DNA of 64,000 nucleotides from the NCBI GenBank assembly GCA_009760855.2, contig WPIO01000002.1:15171001-15235000 (forward strand). Reading direction: 5' to 3'. Below the pieces are notes generated by a model. The model had not been told where the DNA came from. It ran no database searches and saw only the letters and a list, made by a program, of their open reading frames with translations. A program made the translations under genes and the position numbers. Positions 24,416 through 35,126 of this stretch are shown here, in pieces (the stretch's first letter is position 1; each line of letters begins with the position of its first letter). This DNA comes from Cristatella mucedo. Taxonomy: Eukaryota; Bryozoa; Phylactolaemata; Cristatellidae.

Positions 24416-25139
24416 TGCACTGGTGCAGCTCTCAGCTTAGCCGCGATGGGAGCCCTTGCCTTAGAGGGGGGGGGGGGTCGACTAGGGCGCCTAGTACAGA
24501 CCCAGCTCCTGACTCACCTAGCTCAGGTTAGAATGGAGCTTTATGCAGGCGATGCGGTTAGGAGATGGAGCGACTAATGTGGTTGTCTTCGTGGGTGAGA
24601 CAGCTTGGGTAGTCGAGAGAGACTACGCCCCGAGAGCTGAGAGAGCTTGGGTAGTCGAGAGAGACTACGCCCCGAGAGCTGAGAGAGCTTGGGTAGTCGA
24701 GAGAGACTACGCCCCGAGAGCTCAGAGCTGCAGCTTGGTAGTCGATGCGAGACTACGCTTCGAGAGCACGAGAGACGAACCTACGGCGACGAACAGCTAA
24801 GTGTAACTTAGACTGCGCAGTTGTGTTCTGCCGGCTACCCAGTTAGCTGCTCGTATCTTGGGGTGCTGTAGCAACCCGCCTTCGCAATTGCAAGCGACGC
24901 GCGCATAGGTTAGTGTATTATACGCGGGCTTCGGGAGTTCGCGAAGTTAACTCCGTCGGTCCGGTACGGTACGCGCCGCGTAAAGCGCTTGCGCCGGCGC
25001 GTAACCACTACTAACAGGCCCACAATAAACTGTTGCTTTCGGCACCCAGTTGTGGCCGCCTGTGTTTTAACCGCACTGCAGCACTGCATCACACAGTCCA
25101 CCGGTAGAGAACCGGGGGACGAACCTCTACGCGGTTACA
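24416..25139 (+). repeat. 5' LTR of the gypsy element
   Basis: 724 bp, starting tgcactggtgcagctc and ending cgcggttaca. It contains a G-run near 24467-24477, three near-perfect 42-bp units (agcttgggtagtcgagagag and on, starting 24602, 24644 and 24686), then a diverged fourth. It holds one copy of the 78-bp module that occurs almost four times in the 3' LTR. It also lacks about 200 bp found in the 3' LTR between gtggttgtctt and gacagcttggg. Confidence 0.9.
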
Positions 25140-25154
25140 TTTGGTGACCCTGCT
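25140..25154 (+). promoter_or_regulatory. Putative primer-binding site
   Basis: Directly after the LTR comes tttggtgaccctgct. The TGG two bases in fits pairing with a tRNA CCA end, the usual minus-strand primer arrangement. I did not match it to a specific tRNA. Confidence 0.55.
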
Positions 25155-25184
25155 TTTGATTCGAAACACTTGCAACCTTCTTGA

Positions 25185-27152
25185 TTGGACGTGGGGATGG
25201 CGTCGTTTAACGGTTCGGGGCTGTTGAATAACTCCGACCCAACGTTCGACATTCTGCAGGCGAGCATAAACGATCGCGCTGTTTTTGCTTCGATCAGTCG
25301 CGATTTGACTGAGCGTTTAGGCGTGCTTGAGGAAGAGAACGCGCAGCTACGCGCGGCGGCGGCGGCTTCGCGGGTCAGCCGCCCCAGCGCCAGCGCACCA
25401 GCCGGGTCGGTAACTTCGCCGCCGACCGGCACCCAGCCAGCTGCGCGGTGCTCCGACCGTACTTCATTCGCCATCGCAGTACGCGGTCGGTCTCTTACCG
25501 AACCCGGAGGGGTATGCTGCGCCCACCGCCTTGCGACGCGCCGAAGGTTACGCCCCGTACGTTACGACGTGCCCGGCAGGAGTCGCTCCGCCGCACGCTG
25601 ATCATGCTTCGCACGCTGCTCATGCTTCGCACGCTGCGACCGCTATCTTTCCTTCACTCCATGCGGAGCCTTTTTCTGCTAACCCTGCTTCCGGTGGCGC
25701 GGCAAGCTATCCGCGGCCGGACCATTCGGAAAAGCCACAGGCGCACTCGGACGCCGCCCTTATTTTCGCGCCGGCGGCTAATGCGAGCGGAGACTACGCC
25801 CGACCTGTCGCTAGCCCGCGCGCTGAGCAGACTCCTTGCACGGCTGAGCCGGCATTGCCGAGCCGGATCTTCGTTGTGCCCGCGCCCACAGCCTCATTTG
25901 ACGGGAGCGGAGCGTAGAGGCCTCACCGCTGCAACTGGCACCTTTCCGGGGGGGGGACCTGACGGACTCCTTCCCACGGTGGATCAGCGACTATGAGGTA
26001 CTTTCTAGGTCCTGCGGATGGTCTCCGGACCTTCAGCTATTGCGCTTGGGGGCATATTTTCGCGGCCGAGCGCTCGACGTATATTGCTCGGTCTATGAAC
26101 GGCTCTGCGCTGAGCCAGGCCAGCGATGTACATTTGAGGAAATGAAAGGTGAACTGGTGCGAACGTTCACCGCTGGCGTGCGTCGCGATGCTGCTCGCGG
26201 GGCCCTACACGGTTGTCGCCAGGGCGCTTCGCAAAGCGTTTATGATTTCTATAGACACCTTGTAGATACTGCAGCCGTCGCTTACCCTACTACTCCGCAG
26301 GCGGACCGTGACGCTATGGTCCTCTCCTTGTTCATTGGGGGCCTTCATCCCGACATTAGCGGCGCCGTCTTTGCCAAAGACTGTGCCTGCCTAAACGAAG
26401 CTCTAGCTTTCGCTGAAAGATGCGAAGCCAACCCTCGCTTCTTCAGTCGCGGGGCTGCTTCTGCCGCGCACGCCGGCGACCAAGGCCGCACATACCCATC
26501 AGGAAGGGATAGGGCCCCTATTTCGCGCGATATAGAGAGTAAGGTGGATGCATTGGCCGGGCAAATGACCAAGGTGTGTGACCTGCTTGCCGAGGGGAAG
26601 AGGGAAAACTTCGACCCCACCCGTAGACAATCGTACGAGCCCCGCCCGGCGCCGCGTAAGCCCTTTAATTCTTCATCCGGCTTCCATACCAAGGAAGGCC
26701 GCCCCCTCTGCAGGATTTGTTCCAAACCAGGCCACACCGCTGGTAACTGCCCACAGGCCGACCTGACCATCGGGCGTAGGCCATTCGCACACAACAGTCG
26801 GCGGTCCGACGACCGGGTGCAGGCTGCCATGGGTCACAGGAATGGCTGGGCGGACGCAGGACGTGGCAGGCCGTTCCATTACGAGTCGGCTGATCGAAGC
26901 CCTAGCGAGCCAGTACGCTACAATCCAGGTGGTTCCCCTCCACACCTTTCGGCCTGGCAACCCCATGGGCCGGAATCTTCCGGTTCTCTTGGTGGGAGTA
27001 GGGACGCGAACTATGCTTCGGCTGGGTGGATACCTTCATCCTCGACCGGCGTCCAGACACAGCCCATGGCTGGCCAGGTATCTGAGAGCGGTTTTGGTCG
27101 TGATGGCTGCGGTTTCTGGGACGCTCGGTCGGCACCGTCTCAACAGGAGTGA
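25185..27152 (+). pseudogene. gag of the gypsy element, frames broken
   Basis: Gag packages the RNA and forms the particle. The N-terminal part begins at 25185 (or the ATG at 25197, MASFNGSGLLNNS). The most protein-like frame changes near 25440 and again around the G-run at 25947-25956, with a stop at 25915-25917 in the middle frame. From about 25956 to 27152 one frame is open and carries the capsid-type region (FPRWISDYEVL, then LRLGAYFRGRALDVY) and a CCHC zinc knuckle, CRICSKPGHTAGNCP, near 26709-26753. The frame ends in TGA followed by CTAG, in phase with pol. The two frame changes may be mutations or homopolymer errors in the assembly. Confidence 0.8.
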
Positions 27153-30100
27153 CTAGCACGGGCGCCGATGCGGCATGAAGCCGTGGACACCGGCCCCCCC
27201 CCCGCCCCACACACCATTGTGCTGGTGAAGGTGAATGGTGTCCTGATCCCTGCACTATGGGACACCGGTACGAATATTTCCTTGATATCGGCCTCCCTCG
27301 CCCAACGGTTGTGTCTCCCCTTATCGATGGTGTTTGTTCGGGCCTCCAGTATAACGGGTTCTACCCTACCTATAATCGGGGCCGTGACAGCGAGCGTGCA
27401 AGTGGGAAGCATCACCCGCGAGCACCAATTTTATGTCACCACCGAGTCTCTGCAACCGGTGCTGCTGGGTACCAACTTTCTTGCTACTCTACCGCCCGTC
27501 ACGTACGACTATAGGCACGGAGCCGTGCAGGTGGGTGACCACCATCTACCGCTTGTAGGTCCCTCTGAGGCTGTACCTCCTCCGCGCCAGGTGTGCCTTG
27601 CGACAGACATCACGATTGCCCCACGCTGCCAACGCTTACTGCAGGGCGTAATGGAGGGACCCCCTACATTAGGTCTTCTCCTTTTCGAGGCAAATGCTGA
27701 CCGACTTAATGGTAAAGGGCTCACAGCTGCTCGGGCCGTGGTGGCTCCGATGGGCGGACTTCTGCCAGTTAGAATCTTAAATATGTCAACATCTCCGGTT
27801 TTTCTGAAAAAAGGGACCTGCCTCGGCTTCGCTGAACCGGTGTTCTCTGCCGCCAACGCTCCTGACAGACGGCCCCCCACCAACCGCGTGGGCTTCGTCG
27901 GTACGGATAGTGTGCAATTCAACCTATCCCAGTCGGATCTCTCTGAGACCCAGAAAAGAGCCCTCACTCAATTGTTGTCGACCTTTTGCGATGTATTCGC
28001 GACCAACAATCTGGACCTGGGCCTAATGGACTCTGTCACCCACAGGATTGACACTCGCAACGCAGCGCCTATTCACTGTAGGCCGTATCCGGTCCCCCAG
28101 GCCCTGCGACACGAAATTGTCCATCAGATCGACGAAATGTTGGAAGGAGGAATCATTGAGCCCAGTGTTGGCCCGTGGTCCTCTCCTGTCATCCTGGTGA
28201 AGAAGAAGGATGGTACTTACCGGTTCTGCGTAGACTATAGGAAGTTGAACTCGGTCACTGTTAAGGACTGTTATCCGCTACCTCGACCCGATGAGGTCAG
28301 CCAGTTGTTGGGTGGGGCACGCTACTTTAGTACGCTAGATTTAGCATCGGGATATTGGCAGGTTGCCGTTCACCCCGACGATAGACAGAAGACTGCATTC
28401 ACCACTTATCGAGGGAAATTCCAATTTTTGAAAATGAGTTTCGGGCTATGTAATGCGCCTAGCACATTTCAGCGTGCCATGGACTATTGTCTAGCCAATC
28501 TCAACTGGTCCGAATGCCTTGTCTACCTAGACGACATTCTGATATTCTCGAGAACCTTTGAGGACCATTTGTCGCGTCTGTCGAGAGTCTTGGAGCGCCT
28601 ACGCTCCAATGGTCTTAAGGTAAAACCGTCAAAATGCCAATTCGCGAGGCAAACAGTGCGCTACCTTGGGCATATGTTGTCATCTGCCGGGATGCGGCCA
28701 GACCCCGAGAACGTCGCCAAGGTGAAGGCATACCCGCGACCACACTCGCTCGCCACAGTGCGTCAGTTCCTAGGGTAGGCGTCATACTATCGCAAGTTTA
28801 TCCCTGCTTTTGCTAAAATGGCTACACCGTTGACCAATCTGCTCCGCAAGGCCAAGCGTTTTGAATGGACTGCAGATTGCGAACAAGCATTCGCTGTTCT
28901 CCGGGACCATCTGAGTAGGGAGCCGGTTCTTCGATTTCCAGATTTTTCAATACCCTTCGTGCTCTGCACTGACGCAAGCGCAGCTGCCGTAGGGGCAGTG
29001 CTAGGACAAGTAGTTGATGGCAAAGAGCACCCCGTCGCCTACTACAGCCGCGTCTTAAACGATACCGAACGCCGTTATTCGACTGTCGAACGAGAGGCTC
29101 TTGCGGTAGTGACTGCCGTACGCCACTTCCGCGGGTATCTGTATGGACACAAGTTCTTGGTCCTCACCGACCATCAACCACTCGTATGGGTCCTGCGAGG
29201 CAACCATGACTCCAACCGCTTGGCTCGGTGGGGTCTTGAATTGCAGGAGTATGACATGGAGGTCCGATACCGTTGCGGCAAGGCTAATTCCAACGCCGAC
29301 GCCCTCTCGCGTGTTCCTACTGAACCAGAGCATCAAGTAGCTAATGCTATTATGGCCGCTGTGGCTGACCCAACCTTCGTCCGCGAGGCTCAAAATTGCG
29401 ATCCGTTGCTGTACTGTGTACTGGCCACGTTACAGGGCCATGATCGAAGCAACTGCTCTGCTGAGCATATCCGCTATGCCAACGCTGAGCTGGACATGTT
29501 TGCAATCATGCCGAACGGCTGCCTTTACCGAAAGGATCCAGCTCGGCGAAACAGGCAACTAGTTTTACCGGCTCACCTGAGGGAATGCGTCTTGCGAGAA
29601 TGCCATGACGGCCTCTTTGGAGCTCATCTAGGGCGACAGAAGACGCTTAAAAAAATTCAGGATAAGTATTTCTGGCCAAGCATGACCGAGGACGTCGCTA
29701 CCTGGGTGAGGACGTGCGTTTCATGCCACACTAGAAAGCCCCCAAAGGAGAGGGCTCGGGTGCCCCTCCAAAGCATCCCCGTAGAACGACCGTGGCAGAG
29801 AGTCGCCATGGAAATCGTGCAGATGCCTGTCTCTGGCGCGGGAAACCGCTATCTGTTGGTGATGACCGACTGTTTCACCAAGTGGCCAGAGGTTCGCGCG
29901 ATTCCCGACCAAACGGCCTCCACGTGTGCACGCGTGTTCGTTGAGGAGATTGTATGCCGACATGGCGTACCCGAGCAAATCCTCTCAGATCGTGGTGCTA
30001 ATTTCCTTTCTCGAATGATGGAACGCGTGTGCCGCCTACTCTCTGTTGAACGGCTCCATACATCCCCGTATCATCCTCAAACAGACGGTCTAGTTGAACG

Positions 30101-30944
30101 TTTTAATCGTACGCTGGTAGAGATGCTCTCTATGTACGTGAGGACGGACCAGCGCGACTGGCATACGTATGTGCCCTACGTACTTTTTGCTTACCGCACG
30201 AGCTATCACGATTCGGTTCGGTGCACGCCTTTCTTCATGGAGCATGGGAGGGAGGCACGGCTACCCGTAGACCTGGTCTTGCCAGTCGACGATCCTTGTG
30301 ACCCAGTGGACGATTACGCGATCGCGGTCCGTGATAAACTCCAGGTGGCCTGGGAACGGGCCCGAATTTGCAACCAGGAAGCTCAAGCTAAGCAGAAACG
30401 CTATTACGACCGCCTGGCTAGCGAGTCGGTTCTTAGTATCGGGCAACACGTCTACGTGTACACCCCTCGACCTAGGAAGGGCAGGTCACCGAAGTTGCAA
30501 CATTTATGGCAGGGACCGCTACGCATAGTGGGCAAACCTAACACAAATGTTTCAGTTGTAGATGACGATAAGCCGACGGTGAGGCCTCAGTTCGTTCACA
30601 TCAACCGCTGTAAACCGGCTTATGTGCGCCCACTTCCACTGTTGCCGAGTCATCGGATGACGACATCGCTAGCTGTGGACCCGGCTCCGCCGCAGTCTCC
30701 CGGCCACGATTCAGTTCCGCCGGAGCCATCTCCAGGGACAGACCACCCTACCGGTGCCTCTACTTGCAGCATACATGAAGGTGGAGCGACACGTCCGAAC
30801 TCTCGCCCTCTGGCCGAGCGGCAGGGCGACCCAGAAGACGACGACCGCCGTTCTTCAACTGTGCATGAGGATAACCTATACTATTTGCAGCGCCGCGACC
30901 GCGAGCGTAGGCCTAATCCTCGATATCGAGATATGTGGTGCTAA
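27153..30944 (+). pseudogene. pol of the gypsy element (protease-RT-RNase H-integrase), one internal stop
   Basis: It is in the same frame as gag, directly after its TGA; the first ATG is at 27168. The aspartic protease has DTG at about 27261 (LWDTGTNISLIS). The RT has FGLCNAPSTF and the catalytic YLDD near 28527. A TAG at 28776-28778 interrupts the connection region, and the same frame then stays open to 30944. RNase H shows CTDASAAAVG and LTDHQPL. Integrase has an H-H-C-C finger (HDGLFGAH ... CVSCH, residues about 263-303 counted from the ATG at 28818), then SDRGANF and GLVERFNRTL. The position where relatives usually carry the first catalytic Asp reads MEIVQMP, with Glu. A GPY/F-like module (LWQGPLRI ... 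HINRCKP) and a proline-rich tail end the protein. This copy would yield no full-length Pol unless the stop is bypassed. Confidence 0.9.
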
Positions 30945-31101
30945 TGCAAGGCCTCGGGAGCGTTGCATTAACGCCACCCCGGAAGGGCCAAAGTGTCGGA
31001 TCAGTCCATTATGGGGCTCCTTGCTTTTTTTCCTTACTTGGGCCAGTGGTTTTTTTTTAACGCCGGAGCCCGGACTGATCAGATACGAGGCCGTATCTCG
31101 C

Positions 31102-31113
31102 GAGGAAGGAGAG
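31102..31113 (+). promoter_or_regulatory. Polypurine tract
   Basis: gaggaaggagag just left of the 3' LTR, as expected for the plus-strand primer. Confidence 0.65.
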
Positions 31114-31116
31114 TAA

Positions 31117-32282
31117 TGCACTGGTGCAGCTCTCAGCTTAGCCGCGATGGGAGCCCTTGCCTTAGAGGGGGGGGGGGGTCGACTAGGGCGCCTAGTACAG
31201 ACCCAGCTCCTGACTCACCTAGCTCAGGTTAGAATGGAGCTTTATGCAGGCGATGCGGTTAGGAGATGGAGCGACTAATGTGGTTGTCTTAGCGGGTTCG
31301 ACTTGGACAGCTAGTACAAGCCCGACTCCTGGTCTACCCGCTAAAGTTAGAATGAAGCCTGGTGCAGACGTTGCGGTCAGGATGTGCACCGACTAATATG
31401 CTGAAGTAGAAATAGCAGCGGCGCGCGAGGTCAGGAGTGGAAAGGAGAGAGAATATAATGAGACGAGTGAGAGCTTACTCGGACAGCTTGGGTAGTCGAG
31501 AGAGACTACGCCCCGAGAGCTGAGTCAGCTTGGGTAGTCGAGAGAGACTACGCCCCGAGAGCTGAGAGAGCTTGGGTAGTCGAGAGAGACTACGCCCCGA
31601 GAGCTGAGAGAGCTTGGGTAGTCGAGCAGGGACTACGCCCCGAGAGCTCAGAGCTGCAGCTTGGTAGTCGATGCGAGACTACGCTTCGAGAGCACGAGAG
31701 ACGAACCTACGGCGACGAACAGCTAAGTGTAACTTAGACTGCGCAGTTGTGTTCTGCCGGCTACCCAGTTAGCTGCTCGTATCTTGGGGTGCTGTAGCAA
31801 CCCGCCTTCGCAATTGCAAGCGACGCGCGCATAGGTTAGTGTATTATACGCGGGCTTCGGGAGTTCGCGAAGTTAACTCCGTCGGTCCGGTACGCGCCGC
31901 GTAAACGCACAGGGTAGTTGGTTATACGCGGGCTTCGGGAGTTCGCGAAGTTAACTCCGTCGGTCCGGTACGCGCCGCGTAAACGCACAGGGTAGTTGGT
32001 TATACGCGGGCTTCGGGAGTTCGCGAAGTTAACTCCGTCGGTCCGGTACGCGCCGCGTAAACGCACAGGGTAGTTGGTTATACTCGGGCTTCGGGAGTTC
32101 GCGCAGTTAACTCCGGTCCGGTACGGTACGCGCCGCGTAAAGCGTAACCACTACTAACAGGCCCACAATAAACTGTTGCTTTCGGCACCCAGTTGTGGCC
32201 GCCTGTGTTTTAACCGCACTGCAGCACTGCATCACACAGTCCACCGGTAGAGAACCGGGGGACGAACCTCTACGCGGTTACA
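31117..32282 (+). repeat. 3' LTR of the gypsy element
   Basis: 1166 bp, 442 bp longer than the 5' LTR. Its first about 170 bp and last about 130 bp are nearly identical to those of the 5' LTR. It contains an extra block, about 31288-31480, which looks like an old diverged duplicate of the preceding about 115 bp: both contain ctagtaca, ctcctg, gttagaatg and gactaat in order. It then has four 42-bp units and nearly four 78-bp units. Confidence 0.9.
31844..32145. repeat. 78-bp tandem repeat, about 3.9 units, inside the 3' LTR
   Basis: Units start ttatacgcgggcttcggg at 31844, 31922 and 32000, and as ttatactcggg at 32078. Each contains cgaagttaactccgtcgg and tacgcgccgcgtaa. The 5' LTR has only one unit (from about 24927). 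Confidence 0.9.
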
Positions 32283-32286
32283 ATGT

Positions 32287-33296
32287 TGTGGTGCTACCTT
32301 CACAATGTTCGGAATTTAGGAATCCTCTTCGATAGAAGCTTACGTTTCAAAATTTTCATCAAGAAAACTCCACAGCATGCTTTTTCGTCAAATCCTTGTA
32401 CAAGATACTACTAACTACCGCTTGATACAAATTTAACTAGCTCCCTCATTTTTTATAGGCCAGACTCTTGCAATTCCGTCCTGGCTGGGCTAATGAGAAA
32501 GGTGATTCCTATATGAAGAGCTCGTAGTACACCCTAAATAGGGGCCTCATGAAATGCATAGGCGATTGCTCTGGTCATGTTATTCGCCGTGCCTTTCGAA
32601 CTAATTAAGTAGGCGAGCCCTTGACGGCGCCTACGATAGGCCGCTTATTCGGGCTAGCCTCCGTCTTGGCCAAACAGTGGAGTCACGATCAGCTTCTCCA
32701 TCTCGTTCAGTCATTACCCTCAGTCTTGGTGACAAAATCACCGACCACTCAAGCGAGATTGATGCAGAACAGAAACAAGACAGAGCATGCAAATGCGACG
32801 TTATCTGGTGAGGTACAAGCAAGTCGTCGCTCGGGGGAAGCATACTCATGTACCACCCCCGCCAATACACCGCACTTTCGGTTCTTAGTCTCTCTCTTAA
32901 TTTCAGAAAAAGCTGTACGATTGCGATCTCCACTGCAGATACCATATCGGTTCAGCGTATACAACTCGGGAGTAAATAGGTCCGACAAGCCTTTCCACCA
33001 CTAGTGGTCGGAGCGAGTCCAACTTGAATCTATGTTCACGTGACTTTTCCGTCCAATACCTGCTCGGTACCACATGGGACTCCTTCACTCCTGTTGCCAT
33101 AACATCAGCGCTTGGCGGGCGGCGGTCAGCTTACCGATATGGTGAGGGCTACCCTCTGAGTAGCTTGCGATACCGTGGCTGCCTATAGGCTGATTGATCG
33201 TTTTTTTTTGGGATGAATATGGCTATAGCTGTGTGTTTGATTGCCGACCACCAGTATAGCTACATTTACGGCGCGTTTTTCCTTGCTTGGCTTTAG
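32287..33296. other. Upstream region or 5' intron of NME7
   Basis: No motif-bearing ORF. It should contain either intron 1 or the start exon of NME7. The first recognised coding exon starts at 33297 after an acceptor (ctttag), so a short first coding exon of a few codons lies upstream and I could not place it. Confidence 0.4.
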
Positions 33297-35060
33297 GCTT
33301 CCACGCTGGACGAAAGATTTGCATTCATTGCGGAGTGGTACGATCCCCACGCATGTATGATCCGACGCTACCAGGCTCTTTACTATGATGACAACTCTAT
33401 TGAGCTGGTAATGCCATTCAGCTTCATTGTTATGGCCCGACTAAGTATTGTGGCTATCCTGTCACACTTAACTTGCACGCTACCAAAAGAACCGATTTTA
33501 TCACTGTTGTCACTGTGTCGGCATTACATGGGGTGGTAATTTATCTGCAGTAGATAACTTTAGATCACAGAAACGGAGAAAATAATTTACTCATTTGATT
33601 CTAAGGTGACGCTAATTATCTCATGCAATCAAATATGTAAACCATGTTGTTCGCATTCTTGGTGCATGTTAGAAATATGCGTTTGCTTTGGTAAGCTGTG
33701 AGCTGAAGTTCTATAGCTATACGCGTATCCCTCATCAGCGTGCATCTAAGTCTTTCTATGAGTAAAAGCGTCGGCTCTTGCTTACTTTCAATCTATACGC
33801 GGCTGGGTTAGCAGCATGGAAATCGCAATGGAGTCCTAAGACGAGGGTGATTGTTGGGCATTCACGTAACGTAATTCTCACGATGTATAGCGTCCGATTT
33901 ACTTCGGTCAGTGTATTCTTGTCTAAGGAGTAGGATGGGAGTGTCAACTGCCATTCAGGCGAGCCGTGCATTTGATGGTTTGTCAGGGCCGGATGGTTAG
34001 CGGATTTTAATTTATTTAAAGTGAAAAGAGTCTATTTAACTAGAAACTGTGAAGTTATACGCGCTGGCTGAATTCAACTGATTTAAAAGAAACAGTGATC
34101 TGAGCCTTATTTAGAATAGCCAGCATCTTAGGACCAATGATATTTCTCTAGTCAGATAGAGACGAGATGTCGGAGGTGATGAGATGAAAACAGGATGCCG
34201 ATTTTAAATAAACAGGTCAGTTTTATGTCGTCAATTAGGTGGTATGGGTGGAAGCAGGGACATAACTCAAGGTCAATTTTAGGATTTGGCTTGGTGTATC
34301 TTGGTTTTGATGACAGTAGCTTTTATTTCTCAGCTGTAGACATAGTGGCATGTGACATTGTGCTAGAGTTCTACTGGCCGTTCAAGTGATGACAGCAATG
34401 TTTGTTGCACTAGAGTTCTGCTGCCCAGGCGAATGATGGTGACAATTTTAACGTAGCACAGTGTTGGCTTCTAAGTCTAAGAGCCGTGATGCATGCACAA
34501 AACACCTGTTGATCAACATATGGTAAACCGCTAATGCTTAATTGTCGGCAGATGTATATGGTATGCAAGGATAGATCGATTTTCGTGAGAAGAACGATTT
34601 TAGTACTACATAAAATTTGGGGCATTTTTGTCGTAGAACATCCCTTGTCGTAGAACATACCTGCCTGGTGATGCTTTAGTTGAGCTCGTCTTAATGCCGC
34701 AATGGCAGGCGGTACATCTGAGCAAGTCTACCCAGTGTACGCCCGATTTTAGGTGTAGGCTCTCCATTCCTTGAGGAGTAGCCAAGCAGCCTACTCGGCC
34801 CAGTTAATTCGGCTGTTGCTGTCAAGCTGCTCACTATGTCAAGCCCCCAAGCTGCTCCATTTATCCAGAATTTAAGTGTGTGCAGCATAGCTTTATCTTT
34901 ATTCAATGTGAACGAGATGTTCGTAAAGTGTGCACATGTTACAGTGAGTAGCATTTGCACGTTTTGAGCATTCCAGCTGTGACGTATTTCATATTTACCA
35001 CACATTTGCTTAAATTTTCGGTTATGGCTTTAGCAGCGGTTGATAGCAGTCGCACGCATG

Positions 35061-35126
<66 letters not shown>

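Larger units (their letters stand above)
24416..32282 (+). mobile_element. Ty3/gypsy-type LTR retrotransposon, full-length, inactivated
   Basis: A 7.87-kb element flanked by the 4-bp duplication ATGT (24412-24415 and 32283-32286). Order: 5' LTR, gag with a CCHC knuckle, protease, RT, RNase H, integrase with a GPY/F-like end, polypurine tract, 3' LTR. RT before integrase places it in the Ty3/gypsy group (Metaviridae-like). No env and no chromodomain were seen. The shared parts of the LTRs are nearly identical, so the insertion is young, yet gag is broken and pol has one stop. It overlaps no host exon. Confidence 0.92.

Noticed and set aside
24602-24727. Regular 42-bp direct repeats resembling a CRISPR or minisatellite gene
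   Set aside because: The units are contiguous with no spacers, lie inside an LTR, and recur in the other LTR.
31836-32066. Minus-strand ORF with 26-residue repeats
   Set aside because: It is the 78-bp LTR tandem repeat, which happens to be divisible by three.
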